Positions 29,261 to 37,301 of a DNA stretch of 47,453 nucleotides are shown here, piece after piece. This DNA comes from Gallionellaceae bacterium (lineage in GTDB: Bacteria; Pseudomonadota; Gammaproteobacteria; Burkholderiales; Thiobacillaceae): contig JAQTLN010000028.1 of NCBI GenBank assembly GCA_028714875.1, forward strand, positions 1 through 47,453. Reading direction: 5' to 3'. Under the pieces are notes generated by a model. The model saw only the letters and a list, made by a program, of their open reading frames with translations. It had not been told where the DNA came from and ran no database searches. Positions within the stretch are counted from its first letter, which is position 1; each line of letters opens with the position of its first letter. A program made the translations under genes and the position numbers.

Positions 29261-29920
29261 ATGAATGAAATTCAACTACTGACCTGGGTTCGCGGGCCGG
29301 GCCTGGATATTGCCGTGGGCATCTTTCTGCTGGGGGTGTTCTGGCGCCTGTTCGAGATTTATTCCCTCGGCCGCAAGAAAGATCTCTCGGCGTCGCGTAG
29401 TGCCGCCGGTGCTTCCGGCTGGCACACCATCTTCCGGCGTTCGCTGCCCCCCGAAGGCATGGTGAAAAAGTCTCCCGTCAGCTACATCGGTGGCTACACC
29501 TTCCACATTGGCTTGGCCATCGTAGTGTTCCTGTTCGCGCCGCACATCCTGTTGATCCATAGCCTAACCGGGCTGTCCTGGCCCGGGTTGCCTTCCCAGT
29601 TCATCGACCTGGCGGCCGTGGTGACCATGGCGGCGATGGTGGTGGTGCTGGTGGATCGCATCAACAAACCGGTGAAGCGTTATCTCTCCACCTTCGGAGA
29701 CTGGTTTACCTGGGCGGTGACCTTCCTGCCCGTGTTGACCGGCTGGATGGCGGTGCAGCACCTGCTGTTGCCTTACACCACGATGCTGGCGCTGCACATT
29801 CTGAGCGTGGAAGTTCTGCTCGTGGTGCTGCCTTTCAGCAAGCTGTTCCATGCCTTCACGCTGTTTGGATCGCGCTGGTTCAACGGCCAAGTCAACGGTC
29901 ACAAAGGAGTTGCGGTATGA
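29261..29920 (+). CDS. isp1: Isp1: cytochrome b-like membrane subunit of the hydrogenase
   Basis: A 219-aa integral membrane protein related to DsrM/NarI cytochrome b. About five membrane helices are seen, near residues 14-34, 77-101, 114-134, 146-169 and 176-199. Several histidines suited to haem b binding lie in or near them (FHIG, PHILLIH, LHILSVE, LFHAF). The ATG at 29261 is preferred over 29255 because GGAG is 8 nt before it; the small-subunit stop overlaps this start region. In Isp-type hydrogenases this protein passes electrons from the small subunit to the quinone pool or to Isp2. Its stop overlaps the isp2 start (ATGA). Confidence 0.9.
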   Translation: MNEIQLLTWVRGPGLDIAVGIFLLGVFWRLFEIYSLGRKKDLSASRSAAGASGWHTIFRRSLPPEGMVKKSPVSYIGGYTFHIGLAIVVFLFAPHILLIHSLTGLSWPGLPSQFIDLAAVVTMAAMVVVLVDRINKPVKRYLSTFGDWFTWAVTFLPVLTGWMAVQHLLLPYTTMLALHILSVEVLLVVLPFSKLFHAFTLFGSRWFNGQVNGHKGVAV

Positions 29921-31194
29921 GCGCCTCTCTCGAAAAGGGCGTGCGCGTCCTCAAGGAAGTCATCGACGCGCCCATCGCCAGTTACTTCAGCAGTTGTGTG
30001 CATTGCGGCCTGTGCGCCGAAGCCTGCCTGTTCTATACGGAAACCGGCGATCCCAAGTACACCCCCATCCACAAGTTGGAACCCATGCGCCGTCTGTATG
30101 AGCAGGAATACACCCTGCTCGGTCGGCTGAAAAAAATGGTGGGCCTGTCCAAGCCCGTCACCGACGCCGAACTGGGCGAGTGGCAGGAACTGGTCTACAA
30201 CTCCTGCACCCTGTGCGGTCGCTGCTCGGCGGTCTGCCCGGTGGGCAACGACATCGTCTACATGGTGCGCAAGTTCCGCGAAGGCATGTCGGCCTCCGGT
30301 CATGCCCCCGATGGCATCAAGGGCGCGGTCAACCGCACCGTCACCATCGGCAGTCCGATGGGCGTGAAACTGCCCGCCGTGAAGGCGCAGATGAAGCACG
30401 TCGAGGAGGACTACGGCATTCCCATCCCGCTTGATGCCGAGGGCGCCGAGTACATGGTCATGCTGTCCTCGATGGAAATCATCAACTTCCCCGAGTACCT
30501 GGGCGCCATCGCCAAGATCATGAAACAGGCGGGCAAGACCTGGACGCTCTGCTCCACCGCCTTCGAGGCCACCAACGCCGGCATGCAGATCGGCAACTCG
30601 GACCTCGCCAGGGTGATCGTTTCGCGCATCGTCGAAGGCGCGGAAAAGCTCAAGGTCAAGACCGTGATCAGCCCGGAATGCGGCCATGCCTACACCGCGC
30701 TGCGCTGGGAAGGCGCCAATCTGGTCGGCCGGCCGTTCACCTTCCAGGTCAAGCACATCATCGAGGTGCTGGGTGAGTTCCAGGAACAGGGTCTGCTCAA
30801 GACCGAAGGTTTCGAGACCGACAAACTGACCTTCCACGATCCCTGCCAGTTGGCGCGTCGCGGCGGCGTCATCCAGCCGCAACGCAACTTGATGAAGATG
30901 GTCGCGAAGGACTTCGTCGAAATGCCCGACGCCGGTTACATGAACTGGTGTTGCGGTGGCGGTGGCGGTGCTTCGGCCATCGAGGAAGGCGAGGAACTGC
31001 GCCTGGAGGCCTTCAAGAAGAAGAAATCCCAGTTGGAAGCGGTCAAGCCGGATCGCCTGGTCACCGCCTGCGCCAACTGCCGCATCGTGCTGGAAGAGGG
31101 TCTGGAGCACTATCAGATGGATATTCCCGTGATCGGCCTCACCGAGATGATCGCCGAGCACATCCCGGATCAGACCAAGTCGGAAGGAGCTTGA
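29917..31194 (+). CDS. isp2: Isp2: HdrD/DsrK-like iron-sulfur protein of the hydrogenase
   Basis: A 425-aa cytoplasmic Fe-S protein. Two [4Fe-4S] motifs lie in the N-terminal part: C27-x2-C30-x2-C33-x3-C37 and C97-x2-C100-x2-C103-x3-C107. Two heterodisulfide-reductase-like CCG modules follow. The second is complete (FHDPCQL, then WCCGGGGGAS, then TACANCRI), while the first is partly degenerate (LCSTAFEAT and SPECGHAY without a CCG doublet). Such proteins can carry a special [4Fe-4S] site that reduces disulfides or sulfur compounds. Together with Isp1 it forms a membrane-to-cytoplasm electron module like DsrMK. Translation is coupled to isp1 by ATGA overlap. Confidence 0.92.
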   Translation: MSASLEKGVRVLKEVIDAPIASYFSSCVHCGLCAEACLFYTETGDPKYTPIHKLEPMRRLYEQEYTLLGRLKKMVGLSKPVTDAELGEWQELVYNSCTLCGRCSAVCPVGNDIVYMVRKFREGMSASGHAPDGIKGAVNRTVTIGSPMGVKLPAVKAQMKHVEEDYGIPIPLDAEGAEYMVMLSSMEIINFPEYLGAIAKIMKQAGKTWTLCSTAFEATNAGMQIGNSDLARVIVSRIVEGAEKLKVKTVISPECGHAYTALRWEGANLVGRPFTFQVKHIIEVLGEFQEQGLLKTEGFETDKLTFHDPCQLARRGGVIQPQRNLMKMVAKDFVEMPDAGYMNWCCGGGGGASAIEEGEELRLEAFKKKKSQLEAVKPDRLVTACANCRIVLEEGLEHYQMDIPVIGLTEMIAEHIPDQTKSEGA

Positions 31195-31198
31195 AGCC

Positions 31199-31642
31199 AT
31201 GCCCACCAATGACAGGGAATTCAAGGCGCAACTGGGTAGATTGCCGATCGCTCATCAACGCCATGTCGCCGCGCAATTCGTGCAGCGGGTGCTCCCGCTT
31301 TCCGGTGATTTCCGCCTCAAGACCGCCATCGAATTGGCGCAGCGCAAGGATGTCACCGAAACGGAACTGAGCGCGGCGTGCCAGGCGGCCAACACCGCCC
31401 GGGTGGAAAGTTTTACCCAGTGCGGCAAGGAAACCGACTGGACCGCGCAGGCCGGCCACTTCGTCGCCAAGGCGGCGGTGGCCTGCGTCAGGCCCGCCAC
31501 CGAAGGCGACAACCTGGCCTGGGAAGCGGCCATGTCCGCGCGCATGGCGCGTACCTGCGAGACCGTAGCGATCGGTGAGGGTACCGAGAACAGTGAAACC
31601 GAGGAGCAATACCGCATCCTCAGAGATTTCTTGAATAGTTGA
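31199..31642 (+). CDS. Unrecognised 147-aa protein inside the hydrogenase operon
   Basis: A soluble protein with no signal peptide or membrane segment. Visible features are LPIAHQRHVAAQFVQRVLPL, a run of amphipathic helices (FRLKTAIELAQRKDVTETEL), and three cysteines (ACQAAN, FTQCGKE, ARTCETV) plus one in AVACVRP, not arranged as a ferredoxin. The C-terminal half is Ala- and Glu-rich. It starts four bases after the isp2 stop, and the large subunit starts 10 bp after its own stop, so it is firmly in the operon. Classical isp operons go straight from isp2 to the large subunit. It may be an accessory or assembly factor; I do not assign a function. Confidence 0.8.
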   Translation: MPTNDREFKAQLGRLPIAHQRHVAAQFVQRVLPLSGDFRLKTAIELAQRKDVTETELSAACQAANTARVESFTQCGKETDWTAQAGHFVAKAAVACVRPATEGDNLAWEAAMSARMARTCETVAIGEGTENSETEEQYRILRDFLNS

Positions 31643-31652
31643 GGAACAGACC

Positions 31653-33458
31653 ATGGCCATCGCTCAAAGAGTCGTTGTCGACCCCATCACCCGCATTGAA
31701 GGCCATTTGCGCATCGAGGCGGAAACCGATGCCGACGGCAAGATCACCAGCGCCTATTCCGCCGGCACCATGGTGCGCGGCATTGAAATCATCCTGCGCG
31801 GGCGCGATCCACGTGACGCCTGGGCTTTTGCCCAGCGCATCTGCGGCGTCTGCACGCTGGTGCATGGCATCGCCTCGGTGCGCTCGGTGGAAGACGCGCT
31901 GCATCGCGCCATCCCCACTTACAGCATTCCGCAAAACGCGGAACTGATACGCAACCTGATGATTGCCGCGCAGTATGTGCATGACCACGTTATGCACTTC
32001 TATCACCTGCACGCGCTCGACTGGGTGGACGTGGTGTCCGCGTTGAAAGCCGATCCCAAGGCGACCTCGACACTGGCGCAAAGCATCTCCAGCTACCCCA
32101 AGTCCTCGCCCGGCTATTTCGCTGATGTGCAGAAGAAGGTTAAGAACTTCGTCGAGCAGGGCCAGTTGGGCATCTTCTCCAATGCCTACTGGGGCCACCC
32201 CGCTTACAAGCTGCCGCCGGAAGCCAACCTGATGGCCGTGGCGCACTATCTGGAAGCGCTCGCCTGGCAACGCGACGTGGTCAAGCTGCACGCCATCTTC
32301 GGCGGCAAGAACCCGCACCCCAACTTTGTCGTGGGCGGCGTGCCTTCCGCTATTTCCGTGCATGTGGATCATCCCGGCCAGGGCAAGGGCCCGCACTATC
32401 GTGGCGGTCAGGATGCCACCGCGGTCAACATGGTGGGTTTGCAGATCGTGCAGAACGTCATCAAGCAGATGCGTGATTTCGTCGATCAGGTCTATGTGCC
32501 GGATCTGCTCGCCATCGCCTCCTTCTACAAGGAATGGGGCGGCATCGGCGACACCGGCGGCAACTTCCTGTCGTTCGGTGACATGCCCAGCAAATCCTTC
32601 TGGGATACCGACTCCTACCTCATCCCGCGCGGTGTCATTCTCAATCACGACATTTCCACCATCCATCCCATCGACCTGGACAAGGAAGACGAGATCCAGG
32701 AGTTCGTCAGCCACTCCTGGTACAAGTATGGCGGCGGCGATGCCGAGGGCCTGCACCCATTCAAGGGCGAGACCGAGCTCAACTACACCGGCCCGAAACC
32801 GCCCTACGAGCAACTGGAAGTGGAGAAGAAATATTCCTGGCTCAAATCACCGCGCTGGCAGGGCAAGGCCATGGAAGTCGGCCCGCTCGCGCGCGTGCTG
32901 CTGATGTATGCCGATACGAAATCCGCAGGCCACGCGCAGACCAAGGAATTGGTCGACTACACCCTGAAGACGCTTGATGTGCCGGTCACCGCGCTGTTCT
33001 CCACCCTCGGCCGCACCGCCGCGCGCGGCCTGGAGTCGAAGGTGCTCGCCGACTCCATGCAGGGCATGTTCGATCACTTGATGGCCAATATCAAAGCCGG
33101 CGATGTGCGTACCTTCAACGACCAGTACTGGGACCCGTCCACCTGGCCGAATCACATGCACGGCGTCGGCCTGATGGAAGCCCCGCGCGGCGGCCTGAGC
33201 CACTGGATCGTGATCGACGGCGGCAAGATCAGCAATTACCAGGCTGTGGTGCCCAGCACCTGGAACGCCGGTCCGCGCGACGCGCAAGGCCAGCCCGGTG
33301 CTTACGAGTCCGCTTTGCAACACAACCATGTCATGCACGATCCCAAGCAGCCGATCGAGATCTTGCGCACCATCCACAGTTTCGACCCGTGCATCGCCTG
33401 CGCGGTACATGTGACCGATCCGGATGGCGAGGAGTTGGTGCAAGTGAAAGTGAAGTAA
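31653..33458 (+). CDS. hynL: [NiFe]-hydrogenase large subunit, group 1e
   Basis: A 601-aa catalytic subunit. The N-terminal L1 motif is RICGVCTLVHG (C64, C67) and the C-terminal L2 motif is DPCIACAVH (C580, C583, H586). These four cysteines bind the Ni and the Fe(CN)2CO. The 15 residues after H586 (VTDPDGEELVQVKVK) are the tail removed by the maturation protease encoded at 27210. Other conserved parts are PITRIEGHLRIE near the start and MEAPRGGLSHW. It should be carried across the membrane with the small subunit by the Tat pathway and oxidise H2 in the periplasm. It is followed by a GC-rich palindromic repeat. Confidence 0.96.
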   Translation: MAIAQRVVVDPITRIEGHLRIEAETDADGKITSAYSAGTMVRGIEIILRGRDPRDAWAFAQRICGVCTLVHGIASVRSVEDALHRAIPTYSIPQNAELIRNLMIAAQYVHDHVMHFYHLHALDWVDVVSALKADPKATSTLAQSISSYPKSSPGYFADVQKKVKNFVEQGQLGIFSNAYWGHPAYKLPPEANLMAVAHYLEALAWQRDVVKLHAIFGGKNPHPNFVVGGVPSAISVHVDHPGQGKGPHYRGGQDATAVNMVGLQIVQNVIKQMRDFVDQVYVPDLLAIASFYKEWGGIGDTGGNFLSFGDMPSKSFWDTDSYLIPRGVILNHDISTIHPIDLDKEDEIQEFVSHSWYKYGGGDAEGLHPFKGETELNYTGPKPPYEQLEVEKKYSWLKSPRWQGKAMEVGPLARVLLMYADTKSAGHAQTKELVDYTLKTLDVPVTALFSTLGRTAARGLESKVLADSMQGMFDHLMANIKAGDVRTFNDQYWDPSTWPNHMHGVGLMEAPRGGLSHWIVIDGGKISNYQAVVPSTWNAGPRDAQGQPGAYESALQHNHVMHDPKQPIEILRTIHSFDPCIACAVHVTDPDGEELVQVKVK

Positions 33459-33465
33459 GGCCCCG

Positions 33466-33575
33466 CTCCCCTCCCTTTTGGGGGAGGGGCCGGGGGAGAG
33501 GGAACAACGCTGAATCAAGCGGTTCCGTCATCCAGGCCTCGCTGTCTCCCCCGACCCCCACCCGATGGGGTAGGG
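33466..33575. repeat. C/G-run palindromic repeat after the hydrogenase large subunit
   Basis: CCCCTCCC (33468-33475) pairs with GGGGAGGGG (33481-33489), and a second degenerate half with CTCCCCCGACCCCCACCC and GGGGTAGGGGAG lies at about 33546-33580. The halves together form a larger inverted structure. It has no T-run, so it looks like a dispersed repeat more than a terminator, though it may slow or attenuate transcription before the next gene. Confidence 0.55.
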
Positions 33576-33597
33576 GAGAAATGAAAGGAGGTGTGAG

Positions 33598-33855
33598 ATG
33601 ACAGAACGTAGAGAAGTTGAACACAAGGTTTACGGTTGGGGCGGGTGGAAGATGCCCATCCTTCACCTGAACGACCCCGAGTATTGCGAATACGGGTGTC
33701 CGATTTGCACTCGCGCGAGAAATGGCATTCCCTGGGCGGTTGCCGTGCAGAAAGCCGAATTGGCATTGACGCTCGGCGGCTGTCCCTGGGGCCGGGCACG
33801 CCATCGCAAATATGGGGTCGGCCCCGACCAACCGATAGCGAAACAGACCCACTGA
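33598..33855 (+). CDS. Small Cys-motif protein after the hydrogenase operon
   Basis: An 85-aa basic protein with a very strong ribosome site (AAAGGAGG before ATG 33598), so it is surely translated. It contains Y-C30-E-Y-G-C34-P-I-C37 and one later Cys in GGCPWGRARHR, a pattern that could bind zinc or an Fe-S cluster. No membrane segment or signal is present. I do not recognise a family. It lies between the hydrogenase large subunit and the first V/A-ATPase gene, 18 bp ahead of the latter, so it could belong to either operon. Confidence 0.72.
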   Translation: MTERREVEHKVYGWGGWKMPILHLNDPEYCEYGCPICTRARNGIPWAVAVQKAELALTLGGCPWGRARHRKYGVGPDQPIAKQTH

Positions 33856-33873
33856 CAGGCCGAGAAGCCAAAA

Positions 33874-34191
33874 ATGGAAGATTCACTCAAACGCCTTCTG
33901 GAAGCCGAGGCTCGCGCGCAGAACATCATCGACGCGGCCAGCACTGAACGGCAGCGCATTCTTGATGAAGCCTTGGCGGCGGCGCGCGAGGCCGAGGCGC
34001 GATTCGAATCCGGGCGTGTGGAGTTGCGCGCCCCTTTTCTGAAGGAAGCCGGTGGCCGCGCCGATCAGGCGGTGGCCGAGCTGTCCCGGAAATACGAGGA
34101 GCGACAGCGCAACTTGCGCGAGATGGCCTCGCGCCACGAACAGGAGGCGGTCGACGCCGCGCTGAATCTGTTGCTCGATCCGACCGCCTGA
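33874..34191 (+). CDS. V/A-type ATPase peripheral-stalk subunit G/H
   Basis: A 105-aa, almost purely alpha-helical coiled-coil protein (LKRLLEAEARAQNIIDAAS, then RQRILDEALAAAREAEARFE) typical of the G/H peripheral-stalk subunit that pairs with subunit E to form the stator. Such proteins have low sequence conservation; the call rests on the coiled coil, the length and its position as the first gene of a complete V/A-ATPase operon. Confidence 0.8.
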   Translation: MEDSLKRLLEAEARAQNIIDAASTERQRILDEALAAAREAEARFESGRVELRAPFLKEAGGRADQAVAELSRKYEERQRNLREMASRHEQEAVDAALNLLLDPTA

Positions 34192-34215
34192 TCTCAGTGC
34201 CTGCTGGATGATGTC

Positions 34216-35244
34216 GTGTCCGCCTATCTGAATACCCGCGTCAGCCTTTTCGCCGGCCGCCTCTGGCGGGCGGAGGATTTCAGGGCGCTATTGAAGGCAT
34301 CCGAGGCCGAAATTCCACAGGTTCTGGTGGACGGTGGTCTGGTGCAACTGGCCGGCCTGGTTCCCGGCAACGACCTGCATTCGCTGGAACAAAGCATCAT
34401 CGCCCAGTTGCTGGACGAGACCCTGATTTTGCTGCGCCCCCTGACCGGATCGGCGCGCGCTTTCCTGCTCTACTGGACCGAGCGTTTCGAAGTGACCAAT
34501 CTGAAGACCCTGTTGCGCGGCAAGATGACGGGCGAACGTCCGGCCATCCTGCTCAACCGGCTCACCCCGATGGGCGCTTTCGGCCGTCTGGAGGTCCAGG
34601 ATCTGGCTCATGCCGAGGATGTGGCGGAACTGTTGCGCCGCCTTGAATCCGGGCATTACGCGGGCATCGTGCGTCAGGCCCGGCAGGCTTTCGAGGATAG
34701 CCATGACCCCTTCCTGCTCGACGCCGCGCTTGACCGCAGTTACTACGAAGGTCTGGCGCACCGCGCCCGGCAACTGGAAAAGGAAACCGGGTCCGCGCTG
34801 CGGCGCCTGACCGGACCGTTGATCGACCGCATCAATCTGGTCTGGCTGCTGCGATACCGCTTCAACTACAAGCTGCCGCCCGCCCAGGTGTATTACCTGC
34901 TGGTCGCCGCCCACTATGGGCTGTCCAGCGCCAGTCTCAAGGCGCTCGCGGCCCTGGGTAGCCTGGAAGAGGTGCTGGCCGCCCTGCCGGAGGGCATGAA
35001 GCAAAGGCTCGCCGATGCCGCCACGATTCCCGAAGTCTTTGCTCGCATGGAGCACGTCGCCGCCCGGGAAGCCGAGAAGGTGCTGCGCTCCAATGCGCCC
35101 GCGATAGCTCGCGTTTTCGCCTACCTGGTCCTGCGCGAACGCCAGCTACGCGGCGTGCGCGCCATTCTGCGCGGCCGCAATCTGGGCTTGCCGGGCGTGA
35201 TGATCGAGCAAACGGTCGGGCAGCTCGCCCAGGATGTCCACTGA
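34216..35244 (+). CDS. ntpC: V/A-type ATPase subunit C (central rotor/c-ring connector)
   Basis: A 342-aa helical protein of the V-ATPase C/d family that links the central shaft to the membrane c ring. The beginning AYLNTRVSLFAGRLW and the later FEVTNLKTLLRGKMTGE, DRINLVWLLRYRFNYKL and VLRERQLRGVRAILRGR segments fit the three-fold helical repeat of this subunit. The start is GTG 34216, since nearby ATGs at 34208 and 34211 are out of frame. Its stop overlaps the ntpI start by one base. In classical bacterial operons C follows E; here it precedes I, so the order is rearranged. Confidence 0.88.
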   Translation: MSAYLNTRVSLFAGRLWRAEDFRALLKASEAEIPQVLVDGGLVQLAGLVPGNDLHSLEQSIIAQLLDETLILLRPLTGSARAFLLYWTERFEVTNLKTLLRGKMTGERPAILLNRLTPMGAFGRLEVQDLAHAEDVAELLRRLESGHYAGIVRQARQAFEDSHDPFLLDAALDRSYYEGLAHRARQLEKETGSALRRLTGPLIDRINLVWLLRYRFNYKLPPAQVYYLLVAAHYGLSSASLKALAALGSLEEVLAALPEGMKQRLADAATIPEVFARMEHVAAREAEKVLRSNAPAIARVFAYLVLRERQLRGVRAILRGRNLGLPGVMIEQTVGQLAQDVH

Positions 35245-37136
35245 TGTTCCGCGCCCGGCCCATGTCCCGTGTGACTCTCTACTGCCTGACCAGCGAGGCG
35301 CAGGATGCGGCGCTATTGCTGGCGCGGCATGGCCTGTTCGGTCTGGCGGCGGACGAAAACGTGGCTTTCCCGGAGTCGCCGGGGGACGAGTACCGCGAAA
35401 TCTACCTGGAGGCCGATGCCCGCCTCGCCAAGATCGGCGAACTCTGCGGCCATCTTGAGGTTCCGCCCATTCCGCCGGATGTCATCGCGCCGAATCTTCG
35501 CGAGCTGATCGGCATCAACAACCGTTTGCGGGAGTTGTGGCAGAAGTGTTCCGCCTGCGCGGAGCATGGGCAGAAAATCGAGGAAGACTTGCGTCGCCTG
35601 GCGGCTCTGCGGGATACCTTCGAGCGCCTGAAAACCCTGGATGTGGATGTCTCCCGGCTGCTCAAGGCCGATAGCCTGCTCGATAGTCGAATCGGCCAGG
35701 TTCCCAAGTCCAATGTGCAACGCCTCAAAGAGGCCCTGCAACTTGCCGGCTACCTGCTCACGGTGTTCGACCAGGCCGGCGAACAGGCTTTTGTCGTGGT
35801 CGCCGGCCCACGTTCCAACGGCGAACTGGGCGGCGTGCTTTCCCAGGCGGGTTGGCGTGAACTGATGATTCCGCTGGAGTTGCAGACGCACCCGGAAATC
35901 GCCGGTAAATACCTGGAGCGGGAGACCGCGCGACTGCAAGGCGCGGAAGCCCAATACTGTGACCTGAAAGTGCAAAGCGTTGGCGAGCAGAGGGAGTGGC
36001 TGGGACAGGCCCGCCTGTTGCTGGCGCTGGCCCGGCCCCTGGCGGAAACCGCGTTGGGCGGCCTGCGCGGCAAGGGGCAACTGGTCTCCATCTCGGGCTG
36101 GGTGCCCAAAGCTGCGGTGCCGCGTCTGCGGCGGGCATTGGCGGAACGTTTCACCAGCCGCTATCTGATCGCCAGTCGCGACCCCGATCCCGGCGAGCGC
36201 GGGCAGATTCCCTCCTTCCTTGAATATCCCGTCTGGCTGCGGCCGTTCGTGCCGCTGGTGAAAAGCTACGGTATTCCGCGCTATGGCGAGTTCGATCCTT
36301 CCTTGCTGTTCGCGCTGACCTATCTCTTGTTGTTCGGCGCCATGTTCGGTGACGTCGGCCACGGCGGCGTGATCCTGGTCCTCGCGCTGCTGCTGTATCG
36401 CAAGCTGGGACAGGTGGCCTGGGTGGGCATCGCGGCCGGCGTGGCCTCGATGGGTTTCGGCCTGCTCTACGGCAGCATTTTCGGCTACGAAGACGTGCTC
36501 ACCCCGGTTTGGCTCTCGCCTTTGCATGACCCGATCCGCGTCCTCACGGTGGCCATTCTGTTCGGCGTCGGCTTCATCGTCTTCACCTTGCTGGCGAACA
36601 TCTGGAACACCTTCACGGCGGGCCATGTGGCGGAAGCCTTGTTCGATTCCACCGGCCTGGCCGGCCTGCTGTTCTATCTCGGCGCGGCCACTGGCCTGGC
36701 TGGAGAGGCCGGGCTGCCGGCTGTTTCCGGCCTGAGCGCGCCGGCCTGGAGCCTGGCCCTGCTCGGCATCACCACGGTTGCCGTGTTCAAGTGGGTGGAA
36801 ACCCGCGCCAGCCTGGGCGAGCGCGCCCTGGTGACCGCCATCGAAACGCTGGAAACCGGGATCAACCTGTTCGCCAACACGCTGTCCTTCATGCGGGTGG
36901 CCGCTTTCAGCCTCAACCATGTGGCGCTGGCATTGGCCGTGTTCACCATCGCGGGCGGTCTGGATACGACCGGCCACTGGCTGACCATCTTGCTGGGCAA
37001 TGTGGTGATCATCGTCCTGGAAGGCGGCATCGTCGCGATCCAGGCGCTGCGTCTCATGTATTACGAAGGGTTCTCCCGTTTCTTCAGCGGCGATGGCACC
37101 GAGTTCGTTCCGCTGAAGCTGGTGGGTGTGAAGTAA
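35244..37136 (+). CDS. ntpI: V/A-type ATPase subunit I (membrane stator, a-subunit homologue)
   Basis: A 630-aa stator subunit. The N-terminal half (to about residue 340) is cytoplasmic with coiled coils (EDLRRLAALRDTFERLKTLD). The C-terminal half has about seven membrane helices and carries the ion half-channels. Conserved parts include FDPSLLFALTYLLLFGAMFG, DVGHGG, and RVAAFSLNHVALALA, whose Arg (in SFMRVAAF) faces the c-ring carboxylate. It ends LKLVGVK. The last 17 coding bases plus the downstream flank are duplicated at 37250-37289 beyond a palindromic insert. Confidence 0.94.
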   Translation: MFRARPMSRVTLYCLTSEAQDAALLLARHGLFGLAADENVAFPESPGDEYREIYLEADARLAKIGELCGHLEVPPIPPDVIAPNLRELIGINNRLRELWQKCSACAEHGQKIEEDLRRLAALRDTFERLKTLDVDVSRLLKADSLLDSRIGQVPKSNVQRLKEALQLAGYLLTVFDQAGEQAFVVVAGPRSNGELGGVLSQAGWRELMIPLELQTHPEIAGKYLERETARLQGAEAQYCDLKVQSVGEQREWLGQARLLLALARPLAETALGGLRGKGQLVSISGWVPKAAVPRLRRALAERFTSRYLIASRDPDPGERGQIPSFLEYPVWLRPFVPLVKSYGIPRYGEFDPSLLFALTYLLLFGAMFGDVGHGGVILVLALLLYRKLGQVAWVGIAAGVASMGFGLLYGSIFGYEDVLTPVWLSPLHDPIRVLTVAILFGVGFIVFTLLANIWNTFTAGHVAEALFDSTGLAGLLFYLGAATGLAGEAGLPAVSGLSAPAWSLALLGITTVAVFKWVETRASLGERALVTAIETLETGINLFANTLSFMRVAAFSLNHVALALAVFTIAGGLDTTGHWLTILLGNVVIIVLEGGIVAIQALRLMYYEGFSRFFSGDGTEFVPLKLVGVK

Positions 37137-37289
37137 CGGTTTGATTGATTGGGCTTTTAGCATCGTAGGATGTGGTGAGCGCAGCGAACCGCATCAACCT
37201 GAATCACGCGGCATGATGCGGTTCGCCGCGTTCACCACATCCTACGTTCCTGGTGGGTGTGAAGTAGTCGTTGGATTGATCTGGCTTTT
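37119..37289. repeat. Palindrome flanked by an imperfect 40-bp direct duplication
   Basis: 33-bp inverted arms at 37164-37196 and 37214-37246 match at 31 of 33 positions (arms begin CGTAGGATGTGGTGA). On each side lie 40-bp direct repeats, 37119-37158 and 37250-37289, matching at 34 of 40 positions. The left copy includes the end and stop codon of ntpI. The arrangement looks like an insertion that duplicated its target and then diverged. Confidence 0.8.
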
Positions 37290-37301
37290 CAGGAGAGAAA
37301 A

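Noticed and set aside
33466-33489. Hairpin after the hydrogenase large subunit as an intrinsic terminator
   Set aside because: The stem is strong but there is no T-run after it, and related sequence recurs nearby, so it was called a repeat.
35313-37163. Long minus-strand open frame opposite ntpI, and similar ones at 10034-11647, 19251-20420, 21272-23044 and 31620-32813
   Set aside because: Each lies wholly or mostly antisense to a well-supported gene and has His/Gln/Arg-rich composition typical of shadows of GC-rich genes.
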